The notes below the pieces were generated by a model. That model was not told where the DNA came from. It was given only the letters and a program-made list of their open reading frames with translations, and made no database searches. 64,000 nucleotides of DNA from Raffaelea ambrosiae (taxonomy: Eukaryota > Ascomycota > Sordariomycetes > Ophiostomatales > Ophiostomataceae), in assembly GCA_002778195.1 (NCBI GenBank), contig PCDI01000009.1, positions 1,080,725 through 1,144,724 of the forward strand, given 5' to 3'. Of this stretch, positions 21,419-33,024 are shown piece by piece (the first letter of the stretch is position 1; each line of letters begins with the position of its first letter). The position numbers and the translations under genes are program-made.

Positions 21419-23504
21419 TTCGATCTGTGTTGACGAAACGAGATCCTAGAGTGAGCGGTTGTGTTGGATTGGCTGTGTAGACTGTCAAGGACGGGTTAGC
21501 TTGGAACGAATGAGTGGGAGACGTGCCATGTTATATGCGTGGGAGAATGAGTGTAGACGTGCCATGTTATATGCATGGGAGAATGGGTGGGAGACGTGGG
21601 ATTTGTGTTTTTGTGCTTTTTGTGCTTTTTGCATTTTGTGTGCCATGTTGGTTTGTGTTTTCAAAGATAGAGGAAAAATGGAATACAGATCAAAATAAAG
21701 AAGGGTGTGGGAGGCAACGGAAGAAAACAAGGGGCGAGGTAGTGTGAAGAGATACGTGCGAGAAGGAAGGTGTGAGTGGACGATGCAGTAGGGCAAAGGA
21801 AGAGAAGGGCAAAAAAAAAATGGCAAGTGAAGACAACAGAAGTGCACGAGGGGGTATGGGCATGAGATGAACAGGGACGTGGGAGAAGGAGTGAATGGAC
21901 TGGGCAGCAGGGCAAAGAAAAAGGAGGACGAAAAGAATATAAACAAAATACAGTGTGGATCACTATATCACACACGGTGCAGGAGGACAGGACGGGATAG
22001 AGAAGGAGAGGGAGGCGAGGATGGAGTAGGGGATGGCAGGAAGAATAGAATGAAATAGACAAGTGCACTTACCAGTGAAGCGACAACACAGCAGCGATGG
22101 CTGGTAGCGAAGGCTGGCAGTGGGAAAAGACAAAGAGTTAAAAAACCGAAGAAGGCTGAGAGCGATGCGCTGATAGCAGAAGTCTGGCTTCCAAAAATTA
22201 AAGAAAAGAATTGCAAAAGTGAATGGTATGCTTGGTCTGTTGATAGCTTTGGGGAACAAAAGTTTATGGACGAGGGAGGGAGGAATCGGACTTGGGAGCA
22301 GGACAAGCGAGAACTTTATACCCTTTTCCCAGAGGAAACCAACAAGAAAGAAGCTGTTGGAAAGCACAATTCTTTCGGTCGAAACGCACACAAAATCACA
22401 AGGCTCTGTGTTAGTTACGTGCTTCGAAGCCGGTGGAAGCATATGAGACAACTGCCGCACAAAAAGAGGCCTTTTTCTTACACCCGTGGACGTTCTGCCG
22501 TGCGCTCAGCCCTAGGCCACCAGCCCCAGCATGACTCTTTCCACACAACCGTGATGTCCTGCATGGTTGGTTGCAGCATTTTATGTCTACTACGACACCA
22601 TTACTGTCTCATTTTGCGACGCACTCCCACCATACGGCCGTAAGTCTGCTCAAGCCTCCCATTCCAATTTTCTTCTGTTCTTTTTTCTGCCATCACAGTG
22701 TGCATGCTCCTTTCCTCTGTTGTACATAAGCCCGGCAACATGATGCCATAGAGAACAGTACAAGCTTTGTGTGGCATTGATTGTGTGCGAAAGAAGAAAG
22801 GAGCGCAACTTTCATCCAGCCGAATAATAATAATAAATAATAAAACAATCTACACGATACGAAAGCCATTGCCGCCTGACCACAACTTGCACGCCGCCCT
22901 GGGACACGTCCCGCAACACTTTGACTTTTTGCTTCTACTTCTCTGTGTTCTCTACCCACTCCTATGCTGCATTTCTCTGCGGTTGTTGCACATTTTGTTT
23001 TCGATTTGGTCTTAACTGCCCCATTGCTTCCTTCCCTTGGCAACTACGAGGCCATTTCTGTAGCGGCCATGGAAGCCGCAACCAGGTAAAAAAATAGACC
23101 ACATTGTAGGATTTAGTGCACAGAGCAAGTGTTTGAAAAATAAAGCAATTTTGTGCGAGGCGGAAAGCACGACGTGAATTTTTCGTTGGCGACTTCCCGT
23201 GGTCAAAATATATATATTTTTCTAAGCCGTGCTAGTTGCGCACATAATCTTGAGTCCTGATTGGCCAATTTTGAATTTCGGCCGAAACTGGTTCACAACA
23301 GGAAGGAGCGACTTACACGTGTCGCCAAAATTCGTCACCACAACTAATTTCACCAACGAGCAAGAGAAATTCGAAATTAATTAAGAAAACTGATACATAG
23401 GTACGAAAAAAAAAAAAAAAAACCCTAGGGCCGAGTCGTAAATAACAACAAAACTAACTACATTCTCTTTTTCCAACGCCCAATGCCCTCATGACGAGGG
23501 CATT
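21419..23504. other. Gene-free spacer
   Basis: No credible gene. It holds a short direct repeat (21510-21598), purine-rich stretches on the plus strand to about 22060, AT-rich DNA with oligo-A near 23406-23423, and probably the 3' end of the TDP1 transcript. Confidence 0.45.
21510..21598. repeat. Short direct repeat, about 36-bp unit
   Basis: The block GACGTGCCATGTTATATGC plus a following TGGGAGAATG occurs twice in tandem, with a partial third copy. It lies just upstream of the WOPR start codon (21418, minus strand), so it is in that gene's promoter or leader. Confidence 0.8.
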
Positions 23505-26463
23505 TTACGACTCCAGAAAAAACCACGGCTTTAGGGCGTGGCCAACGTACTTTGTGCCTGGGACGGAAATGGGAATCGGCACAGTACCGCGGAACATGTC
23601 TAGCATTTTCGTGCCCTCCTGGCCCGCACCCTCCTGACCACCCAGGGCCGAGTGCGAGGGCACGACGGACGGATCTCGTGACTTGCCCTTCTGCGCGGAC
23701 GACGATGCAGGCAGCGACGGGAGCACCTGCACGTCTGCGTCGACGGGGACGAGGACGCCGCATTCCCAGTTGCGGCAGGACATTTTCATCTGGCCCGTGG
23801 CCTTGTCTTTGGTAGCTTTGCCCCTGCATCCAGCCAACACGTGTCAGCGAGAGTTGGCTTCGAACCAAGAACCAAGAAACACCAAGATCAAGTCATGGAG
23901 AAGGAACGGCGTAGAAAGCAATGGGGAAGGAACGGAACGTAGAAAGCAATGGAGAAGGAACAATGAACAAATGCCAACGAAACGAACAGAGGCCGCTTAC
24001 CATGCACTTTCCGACATGTTCGCACTCCCGACGTAGGCCCATCCCGGCACGGCATCGTCGTAGCCCGTAGGCGTCGGGCGTCGCACCAGCATCAGCTTCG
24101 TGTGCAGCAGAACGCCCTGGCGGACGTTCTCGCTGTCGCGCATCACCTCCTGCGGGAAGGTCGGGGCGCTCCACCACTTGGACCGGAAGCAGATCGTTCC
24201 AGCGCCCTGGTGTGGTCGTCAGTCAGCCATGGCAGTGGGAAAGCATGCAGAGCATGCCCGGTGCTCCACGTAGGATGCTGGGAAGGCTGGGCCTTACATT
24301 CTTTCCTCCCCAGCTGCCCGACACGGTCTCTTCAGACGGGAAGTAGATGCGGAAGGAGTTTCTGACACGGGCAGCACTCCCTGTGCCCGAAGGAGAGGCC
24401 GCAGCTTCCCCCTTTCCTTTGCGGGGCTTGCTTGTGCGCTGCTCGTACTCTTTCGAGCCGTTGTCTCCTGTACATCGAGGCTGTCAGTATGTCGAAGAAA
24501 TCCAGAAGAAAAAGGTGCAACCCACCCTGGCAGGCATGGTACAAGGCAGTCAACAGCCCGTCATTGACAGCGCCTATGGATGCACTCTTGTGAGACAGAA
24601 AAAAGAGGGAGAGGAAAAAAAAAAAGAACAGTCAGTTTCCTTCATTTTTTTCATTTTTTTTTTTTTTCAAAAGCTGGCTGACAAAGGGAGAGCAGCAGAG
24701 AAAAGCCAACTCACCAGATAGTCGACTTCGATCGGATTGGAAGTGGCCCATCCCATGGACCGCACTGCCCGCCCCAGGCCAGCGTAGCCCATGCGATCCC
24801 ATGCGCTGCTGGGCTGCGGGCCAGACATGGAGCACACAAACGCATAGCGGGCCGTCTCGGCAAAGTCAAAGCGCCGCAGGCTCTGGACCAGCGACGGCTC
24901 GACCTGCTGGGCCGCCAGGAAGCAGCAGAGGTCTTCCAGGAAGGGCGTGCTGGCCGTCTGGCCCGCAGACGGGTTCTGCGCGTCGACCAGCGGGAGGTCG
25001 ATGAGAAAGACCATCTGGTTGGTTAGTCACCGTGAGAAGGGACAAAAAAAAAACACAAAAAAAAAAAAAAAAGGTCACGCACATTTTCAATCCCACCCGT
25101 CTCGCCCCAGTCGTAGGGCACCAGGTTGCCCGTCGGCACCACGATGCGCAGAAAAGTGGGAAACCGCAGCAGCTGCAGCTTGGAGTGCATGTAGCCGGCC
25201 GGCTGCATGGGGGGGAAACAGAATCGGATGACCTTGGCGGGTACGTTGGCGCGCATCTGGGTTTTCTGAAAAAGAGGCTGATTAGACAACGAGAATCGTC
25301 AGGCGCGCTGTGCACTGAGTGCCACCCACCTGGGCCTCGTCTGGTGCATAGGCAACCAAGAGGACCCGCGTCTTTCTCAGGTCCAGCCGCTCCAGCATCC
25401 ACTCCTCGTCCCACTGAAACGAGCTCAGCACGGCCAGCTCGAGGTCCTGCTTCTGCCATATCTCCTCAATGGTGATGTCGTCGCCCAGCCGCGGATGGCC
25501 GCGCACCCAGGTCTTCTTGACCACGCCGTGCGGATAGACGGGCGCCCGGGCATTGGGATGCGCGGCCGTCCTGCTGTTGTTGTTGTCGGGTGCCGCATCG
25601 CGGATCAGCACCGGCTGTGTCCGCGACGAGCCTGTCACGGGCTGTCGTAGTCGTGGGCTTGGACGGGTGTCGTCGACCGTCTCGAGCCTCTGCTTCCTTG
25701 CTGGAGGCTCGCGCACCCGGACTTCCCCGTCATCGTCATCATCCTCATCGTCGTCGTCGATAACAACAACATTCGACTCGTCTGCCTTGCGTTTGGGAGG
25801 CTGCTGCCGCGGTCTTGACTGGAGGGTCACTTCCTTTGGCTCGGCTGCTTGTGCTGCTGGTCGCATCTCCAGTGCGGTCTTCTGAGGCAAAGGCTTCGCC
25901 TGTGGCGTCTCCTGTGGCCTCTGTAATTGCTGGCCCTGTGTCTGGCCCTTTTGCTGGGCTTGCAGTTGTCTCTGTCGCCTGGCCAGTCGCTCGGCCTCCA
26001 TGGCCCTGCGGTCCAGGCTCAGCAGGGGCACAGCTGGCTGCACAGGCACCGCATCTCCTCCATCTTGTCCGCCACCCCCCGATGCCTCTCGTCGTGCCTC
26101 TGCAGGTCCCACGTCGCCCCCTGGCTGCGTCGTGGGCTGTGGTGCGCCCCCTTCGTTGGCACGTGACCTCCCACTGTCACGATGCGCCAGCGTCGCGTCG
26201 TCTTCCTGGCGGCTGTTGCTGCCGCTCTGGGCGCCTCCGTCGGGCTTGGATGCTGTCGATGCTGTCGACGCTGTCGACGCCACTGACGCGGTAGATTCTG
26301 TGTCTGACGCGTCGCCCGCGTCACGGCCAGCCGCGTTGCCGGCTGCTTCGACTGCACCGCCATGCCCACCTCCAGCCTCGTTCATCGACAGCGCCAGCGC
26401 TCGCTCCAGGGCGGCGTCCTCATCATCGTCCCCGTTCAGCAACCGCAGAGACGACTCGTCCAT
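23505..26463 (-). CDS. TDP1: Tyrosyl-DNA phosphodiesterase 1
   Basis: Seven exons (25330-26463, 25083-25265, 24715-25014, 24526-24586, 24298-24467, 24001-24206, 23505-23823) join in phase to give about 790 residues. Tdp1 removes topoisomerase I peptides and other adducts from DNA 3' ends. Both HKD half-sites of this phospholipase-D superfamily enzyme are present: HSKLQLLRF in exon 2 and HTKLMLVRR in exon 6, each with downstream Asn-containing blocks (PTGNLVPYDWG; GSANMSESAWG). The core begins near residue 320 (HGVVKKTW, DDITIEEI, FQWDEEWML). The first 310 residues are disordered and acidic. They begin with DEDAALERALALSMNEA, which looks like a ubiquitin-interacting motif, as reported for other fungal Tdp1 proteins. 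They also contain a run of Asp/Glu and a KRKAD basic patch that may act in nuclear import. Confidence 0.93.
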
Positions 26464-27615
26464 CGCGAAGCCCTAACAGATACACGTGATTGCAGTAGGA
26501 GGTGCTCAGCCGAATCGGATTTTTTTTCCCTTCTTTTTTTAATGGTTTGACTCGTGCAGCCCTTATTTGCGAAAGGGGTCGTTGTGTTCGCACGGTACCG
26601 TGAGAGGAATGAAACACGCGCAAAAAAAGTCGCAAGTCGTATTCCACAGAGAAGGGCGAAAAAAGAAGAACAAAGAGCGTCGGATCAAAACCCCAACTCA
26701 TTATTTTTTACTGCCGGAAGCACAGAGTCAATGAGAGCTGCGACTTCGAAAGTCCTGGCCTCAGGTGAAATTGTTTTAGTGGGTTAGTCAGCCAGACGGG
26801 GGGGTGTTTGCGCCACGACAATGCTCTTTATTCTACGTTGCACATTCTGACAAGTTTACACATTATGGCAACCTGCGTATTAAAGTGATCTGCATCTGTA
26901 GGTTTGTATTTTTGTATATATGTAGAGATCATTAACTATTGGTCGATGGTCGTCATCCATCGTGGTCATTATCAAACGGAACTTAAAGAGAGAATGAATA
27001 CAAGAAAGATGTGCAGACAAATCCTTTTTCCCACCCAGAAGCAGTTTCAAAAGAACCCTACAAAGGCGAAAGATGCATCTGACACACCTTCCAATAAAAG
27101 TTAAGGTGTAAGTGTTGTGTGGTGTATATTTCCAAAAGGGAAGCCCAAAAATTCCAAGCACAGATGTGCAGGAAGAGAAAAAGAGCAGAAAGAAAAACAA
27201 AAAGAGCAAAAAGAGCAATCAAAGGCTCAATTCAGTAAAATAGACATAGGAAAAAAATACATCACACAGGTTTGGGATACCTGGTATATGCTGGTGCCGA
27301 ATGTGGCCGCTGTAATCAGTGTTGGTACAAATGGTACAGAGTGTGCCGAAGTCTAAAATGAATAGAAACAAGGCAAAGAAAAAAAAGACACAAAGAAAGA
27401 AGGATAGACGAGTAAGAAAGGAATGCGTCGCTGTATTCGTCGAGATCGTAAAGGGGCGTTGGCGGAGAAAAGTAGGCGTCCAAGAAAATCGAAAAAAAAA
27501 GGAAAGAACCCAGTGGTTTGGGAGACGTGAGGGGTAGAATGAGAGAGAGGTGGTATATAAAACCAATGGGAGAAACAAGGCCCCTTCGAAGATGAGACGC
27601 TGGACAGCGGAACAG
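26464..27615. other. AT-rich spacer
   Basis: Contains the TDP1 promoter on the left and the 3' region of the serine-rich gene on the right, with many A-runs from 27160 to 27530. No gene is seen. Confidence 0.45.
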
Positions 27616-30600
27616 CTATTTCCGCTGTCCCCAGCCTTGTCGGACACCGACAACAACCAAGGCGACAACAGCGCCAAGGATCAACAGACCGAAGACAGAC
27701 ATGACGCGATTGAGTGTCCGCCACCAGCGGGCGCTCAGATAGCGCACCTCACTGGCACGCTCCATGCGGTGTTGAAGGGCGGCCGGGACGCCAAACTCGG
27801 TATCGGCAGCCTGCTTCTCTGCTCCCCGTTTCGGGTCAATTGGTAATGGCAGGAACGCAGCAATCATCCAGGCTGGAGAACAAAGTTAGGAAACAAAGTT
27901 CAAAGAGAGGGAAACGGATCTCGCAGAAGCTTTACTTACCAAAAGGAAAAATGAATCCAACGGTAAAGAGGACTAGCTGGATATTGCGACGATCGAAGAC
28001 AGAGGTGTTCTGGGCACTCCAGGACACGCTGGGCGGATCCCAGACACTGAAGCGGTTGGCGCGGCGGTCGACACGCAGGTGAGGAGACCAGATGGAGCTG
28101 GTCATCTTGCGGACAACAGAGGGGCGCAGACGGTCGTTGGGAATGGGAGGGAGCTCTTGTATTTCCATGCTGCCCGAGTCGGACAGGGGCCGTTGTTGGG
28201 CAGAACTGCCCGGTTGGATCTCGTGAGGCCGACGGCGCTTGTTATAGATGTTGAGCGGCATGGGGTCCATACTTGGTGAGCGCCGGAAAAGGCTGTTGGG
28301 GCGGCTGCTGGACCGGCTGGCACCGCCATTGACGCTGCCGAGGTCAGAGATGCTGGTGCTGTGGTTGAGGTTCCGGTGCTCGCCCGAACCGTAGTAGACG
28401 CGTGCCCAAGAGGGAATGGAGTTGCTGCTCAGGCTGCGGGAGCTTGAAGACGAATGCAGGTTTCTGGCGGAGTTGTTGGCGTTGGAAAAGAGCGCTGCGA
28501 GGCCATTGCGCGAGTTCTGATGACGGACAATGTCCTGGAGGTCGGCCAGGCCGTCGCCGTGCTCGTCTGGGTCCCGGACGGTTGGGAAGCTGGCCGGCGG
28601 CGGCGCGATGCCGCTGGAAGTAGCCGGCGAAACGGAGTTGCTGGAGCGGACGTAGGCCGGCTGCGGACGGTCAAGGATGATGGAGTCGCTGCGCGAGTGC
28701 TGTTCGCGGGCCTCCTCCAGCTGGAGGGCCAGAGAGCTGGAGAAGCTGGGCCGGTTGCGGCTGTGGGTGCTGGCCCAGCCGAAACTGGAGGAGCGGCGGG
28801 CACTGGCTTCGCCGCGGCCGCCGTTACCGCCGAGAGCTCCCGATACGGTAGACAAGGGCCGAGAGATGACGCGCGAGTCGATGCTGTCGACTTCGCTCTC
28901 GGACATGACCGTAGACAGCTGGGAGCTCCATACGTGCGGGTGTTCTTCGACCATTTGGACAGTCCGTACCTGCGGAGGGAGCGGAGGCGGAAGGGCAGTG
29001 ATGGTGTGGGCGGGTGGCGCCGGTGGGGATTCCCATAGATCGGGGTCAAGGCCACGCTGCTTTCGTTCAGCTTGGACTTCGGCGTGTAGATTGGCGCGTA
29101 GGTTGGCTAGGTCGGCTTGTGTAGGCGAGGGTGAGCGCTCAACCAGCCTCAACGTGGCAAGGGGTGGTGCGGACGCGGGCAGAGGCAGAGGCTTCCGCTT
29201 GGGGAAGATGGGGCCGGGTCGGGGAAGGCCAGCACTGATGGCGGCAGCAGGAGTCTTCTGTGCAGCTAGACGCGAGCCAGGTGTCTGTTTCCAGCCGTTC
29301 TTAGGATCAACCACCACAGGGACAGGGGGGATGTTGAGGTTGAGAAAGGCCTGGCCGGCGAAGAAGGTACTGGCTGCGTCCTGGCTGAGAATAGACGAGA
29401 TGGACTTGATGGAGGCAGCGTGACGGAGGGACTCGCGCGACCTCGACTTGTAGTAGCCAAATTTGTCGTGGGAACGCTTGCGGCGGGGCTGTAGGGGCGG
29501 TACCACGAGGCTCTCCTGAGAGTAGGTGGGACGGGGTCCGCGGGAGATTGTGGCCAGCGACGAGTTGGAGGAAGAAGAGGGCAGTGGCTGGGACAGCGAA
29601 AGCGTGGAGGGCTCGCCGTGGAGGACGTAGTTCTCGTTGCTGTCAGCGGTGCGCGGTGGGAAGACCGGGGGGCTGCTGGGCAGGTCGGCGATGAAGGAGC
29701 CAGAGTCCGCCGAGTTCACGGAGTTTTCCGAGAGGACGGAGTCGGCCGAGAGAGTGGAGTCGCCCCGGGGACGATGTAGTCGGGTCGGCAATTGAGCCGA
29801 AGCAGGAGACGAGGAGACGCCAAGGATGACGATGTTCTGGTCGCTGCTGCCTGAGGTGGAGGCGGTCTCGAGGGAGGCTAGCGAGGCAAAGGTCTGGTCC
29901 GGATCGACGGAGCGGCGCAAGATCGGCAGAGGCGGTGCGGGCGACGAGGAGACGCCGAGGATCTCAACGTTGGCGGAGTGGCTCGAAGACGGCAGGAAGG
30001 CAAGACTGTCCTGGGAGCCTTCCGGGGGGAGCGGCGACGAGCTATGGGCGTAGACCTTGTAATTGGTGGCAGCCGAGGCAGTGGAGGCCGAGAAGGAGAG
30101 CGAGGAGGTGGTAGAGAGGGCGGCCGACTGGACAGAGGCGAGGGAGGTGGTCTTCTTGGGGAGGTGTGCCGGAGCGGGGGGTTGTATTAGAGCTGGTGTG
30201 GTTGACGAGGAGGCTGTTGCTGCTCCAATAGTGGCCAAGGGCAGAGCTGAGCCGGCGAGCTTCAGGTCGTCAGTCTTGGGCACTATGCGCAGGCCGCCGA
30301 CCAATCGGTAGTTCCAGGGCGAGGCAGAGGGCGACGAGGAGGTGGGTGGTGAGGAAGAGAACTCGGGAGCAAGATTGGCAGAGGAGAAGCCAGTGTTGCC
30401 AGTGTTGCCAGTGTTGCCAGTGTGGGTAGTTTGAGCAGTTTGAGCAGTGTGGGCAGTGTGGTCAGTGTGGCCAGCAGCAAGACCCGCTGCGGATGCACCT
30501 GTTCGAGAACGGCCTGGAACACGATCCGCGCGCAGCCGCGACGAGGTAGGGGACGGGGTGGCGGGTGACAGGCTCTTGTGGTCGGGAAGTGTGACGATGG

Positions 30601-33024
30601 TGGTCAGGGGGGAACTGGGGCGATCGTCGCTGCTGAGGAAGTCTGAGGACAGCCGTTCATGCGAGCTGGACGATCTGACTGTGGATATGAAGGAGGCCGG
30701 CGGAGACTTTAGGCTGGGCAGCGGAGGCTGGGACTGGGGAGGAGAGAGACCCTGCGAGAACGACTGCTCCAACGACCGCGAGAGCGGCTGGGCGTGGGAC
30801 TGGGAACGCGCGCGCGCTGGGAGCGACGCGAGCTGCGATGCCGCGTTGCCCGTGGGACTGAGATTGCCGGTCAGACTGCCTGCAAGGCCGCTCGGGGAGG
30901 TGCCGACGGTGGCCGGCAGATTCGTGAGCGATGCAGAGCACGCCAACGACGAGTAGCTGCCCAGGGACTCGGCCTGGCTGCCACTGCGCGGGATGAGCGA
31001 GAAGGTCTTGTCGGCGTGCACGGCAATGACGTTGCGGCGGCGCGACAGCGGGCGCGGGCCGGGCTGCGACGAGCCTGCAGAGGCGAGCGAGGCGGCCGAG
31101 GGCGACGGCGACGGCAGGGGCGAGTGGTGCACGCGGTGCAGCGACGTGGACGAGGAGGTGGGAGAGAAGGGCGGCGAGAGGATGTCGCGCGCTGCGTCGT
31201 GGGAGGTCTCTTGGGGCGAGTCGCGCAGATACGGCGAGTGCTGCAAATTCGGCTGCGAATTCGTCTGCGAGTTCGACGAGCCGGACGGCGAGGCTGCAAA
31301 GGGCAGAAACGGCGGCAGCGACAGCAGTGTGGGCGAGCTGGCGTCGCCACCAGTGCTGCGCGAGCCAGCCGATGCGCTGGCAGCATCGTATCCAAATTTG
31401 GCCTGCGGCTGACGTTGCTGCTGGTGGGCCGGGCGGGCTTGCGCATTAACAGCTGCGATATTGCTGCTCCTGCTGGCCAGCGAGTCCCGATGCGCAGATG
31501 AGCCAGGGGCTGTCGGCGACGTTGCACTGTGCGCACCCAACGGGGAAGGCGCCCCAGCAGCCCCAGTGGCTGGGCTGGCCAGTTTCGTGCCTGAAACGGC
31601 TCTGGAGCTGGTGTGGGCCAATGGGCGCCCGTTCTCGTCGGTGCGTAGCAATGCAGACCCCGGCCACCCGGCTGCATAGCCCTCTTTATCCTCTTTGCCG
31701 CTTAAATCTTCATTTCCTCCTATTCGCCTGCCACCTCCTGTTCCCTCTGTTCCCTCGGTTCCTGCATTGCCTGTCATTCCCCCATCTCCGCTCTTGCTCA
31801 CCCGCCCGCCAATCAGCGAGTTCCTGTTGCTCCTGCTGCTGCCCGCACCCTTGCCGCTGCTCTTGATGCTTTTGGTGCTGCCCTTGATGCTTCCTTTGGT
31901 GCTGGCCCTGCTGCTGGCTGCGCTTCCAGGCCGCGCTGCCGCCGAGGTGAGCGCTGCGATCGCTGCCGACGGGCCCCAGCTGCTGCGACTGGCACGGCTG
32001 GCCCGGCTGGCACGACTGGCCCAGCTGGTCCGCCGGCTCGCCCGCTTGCTGGGTGTCGTTGCCGCCCGGTCGCTGTCGTCGTCGTAGTCGTCGTCCAGCG
32101 GTCGCCGCCGCTGAGACTGCAGCAGCGGGCCGTCGCTGTGAATGCTGGGCGCACCTCCTGTTGCTGAACCTGTTGCTGATCCAGATGCGGATGCTGATGC
32201 GGATCCTGGCCCTGATGCAGGCCCTGATGCAGGCCCTGATGCAGGCCCTGATGCTGCCGCGGATCCTGGTCCCTCGCTAGCCTCGCTTCGCGCTTGGGGG
32301 CGCGGGTCCAGTCGTGGCGGCGAGTACGGCACCAGTCGGATGCCGGCTGACTGCCTGTTGTTCTGCGAGGGCGTGCGCTCGTGCAGGGGCAGGGGCGGGG
32401 GTGCGGGCTTGCGTCCAGGCCGGCCGTTCCGTTGTTCGGGCACGTTCCACTGGCTGCTCCGGTCACCCCACTGACTCCTATCGTGTGAGTGATCTAGATC
32501 TGGGGAAGTTGAGGCTGACATGGCTCCTGGCTTGTCGTATCGTGGGCTCTGGTACGAGCTTTGCCCGGTGTTTCTGCTGTAGTCGCTGTGGTTGGTGTAC
32601 TCGTTGGTGTCGTTGGTGTGCTCGCTGTACCCGCTGTACCCGCTGAACTCGCTGTACTCGCTGTACTCGCTGTACATGCTGGTACCGCCGCAAGGATCTT
32701 CTTCTCCTCTGCGGAGCCCCGCCGGCCCAGCCAAGACGGAGCTGTCCTGCAAGGTGCTGGTAGCGGAAGCCCACGATTTGCCCGAAACGCCCGAGATGCC
32801 CGAGAAGGGCCGGCTAGAACCTTGCCATGGCGAGTTCATGCGTGCTGGCGTGCTGGCGGGGTGTGCGGCGTGCCCTTTGTCCTGTGCCCGCCACACCTGC
32901 GAGGTGGCCTCACGTCCCTGTTCCTGCTCGCGGCTGATAGAATGGCGATCCAGCTTGGAGCCGATCTCCCACGGTTCAGCTTCCTGGTCGAGATGGGGTG
33001 GGAGCCGGGCTGCCAGGTTCAGAA
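27616..33024 (-). CDS. Large serine-rich protein with C-terminal membrane segments, N-terminus unresolved
   Basis: Two exons are clear (27940-33024 and 27616-27872; donor GTAAGT, acceptor CTCCAG). Together they give roughly 1,780 residues, extremely rich in Ser, Pro, Ala and Thr, with short repeats (GPAS near 32220, NTG near 30410, SEY/SGY near 32650). The C-terminal 150 residues are different and resemble a conserved tail of filamentous-fungal 'serine-rich' proteins of unknown function. They include MTSSIWSPHLRVDRRANRFS, then NIQLVLFTVGFIFPFAW reading across the splice junction into IAAFLPLP, and a last helix FGLLILGAVVALVVVG. Two membrane helices near the end suggest anchoring with a long soluble N-terminal arm. 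The 5' end is unsettled: the frame is preceded by a TTTGCCAG acceptor at 33025 and has no ATG before 32839, so a first exon lies upstream or translation begins at 32839. Confidence 0.72.

Noticed and set aside
23860..23890. A possible tRNA T-arm (TTCGAA with flanking pairs)
   Set aside because: No acceptor stem, D-arm or anticodon arm can be drawn around it; it lies in a TDP1 intron.
27932..27940. Ending the serine-rich protein at the stop just after PFGK
   Set aside because: That stop lies in a GTAAGT donor; splicing to 27872 restores a conserved-looking membrane helix.
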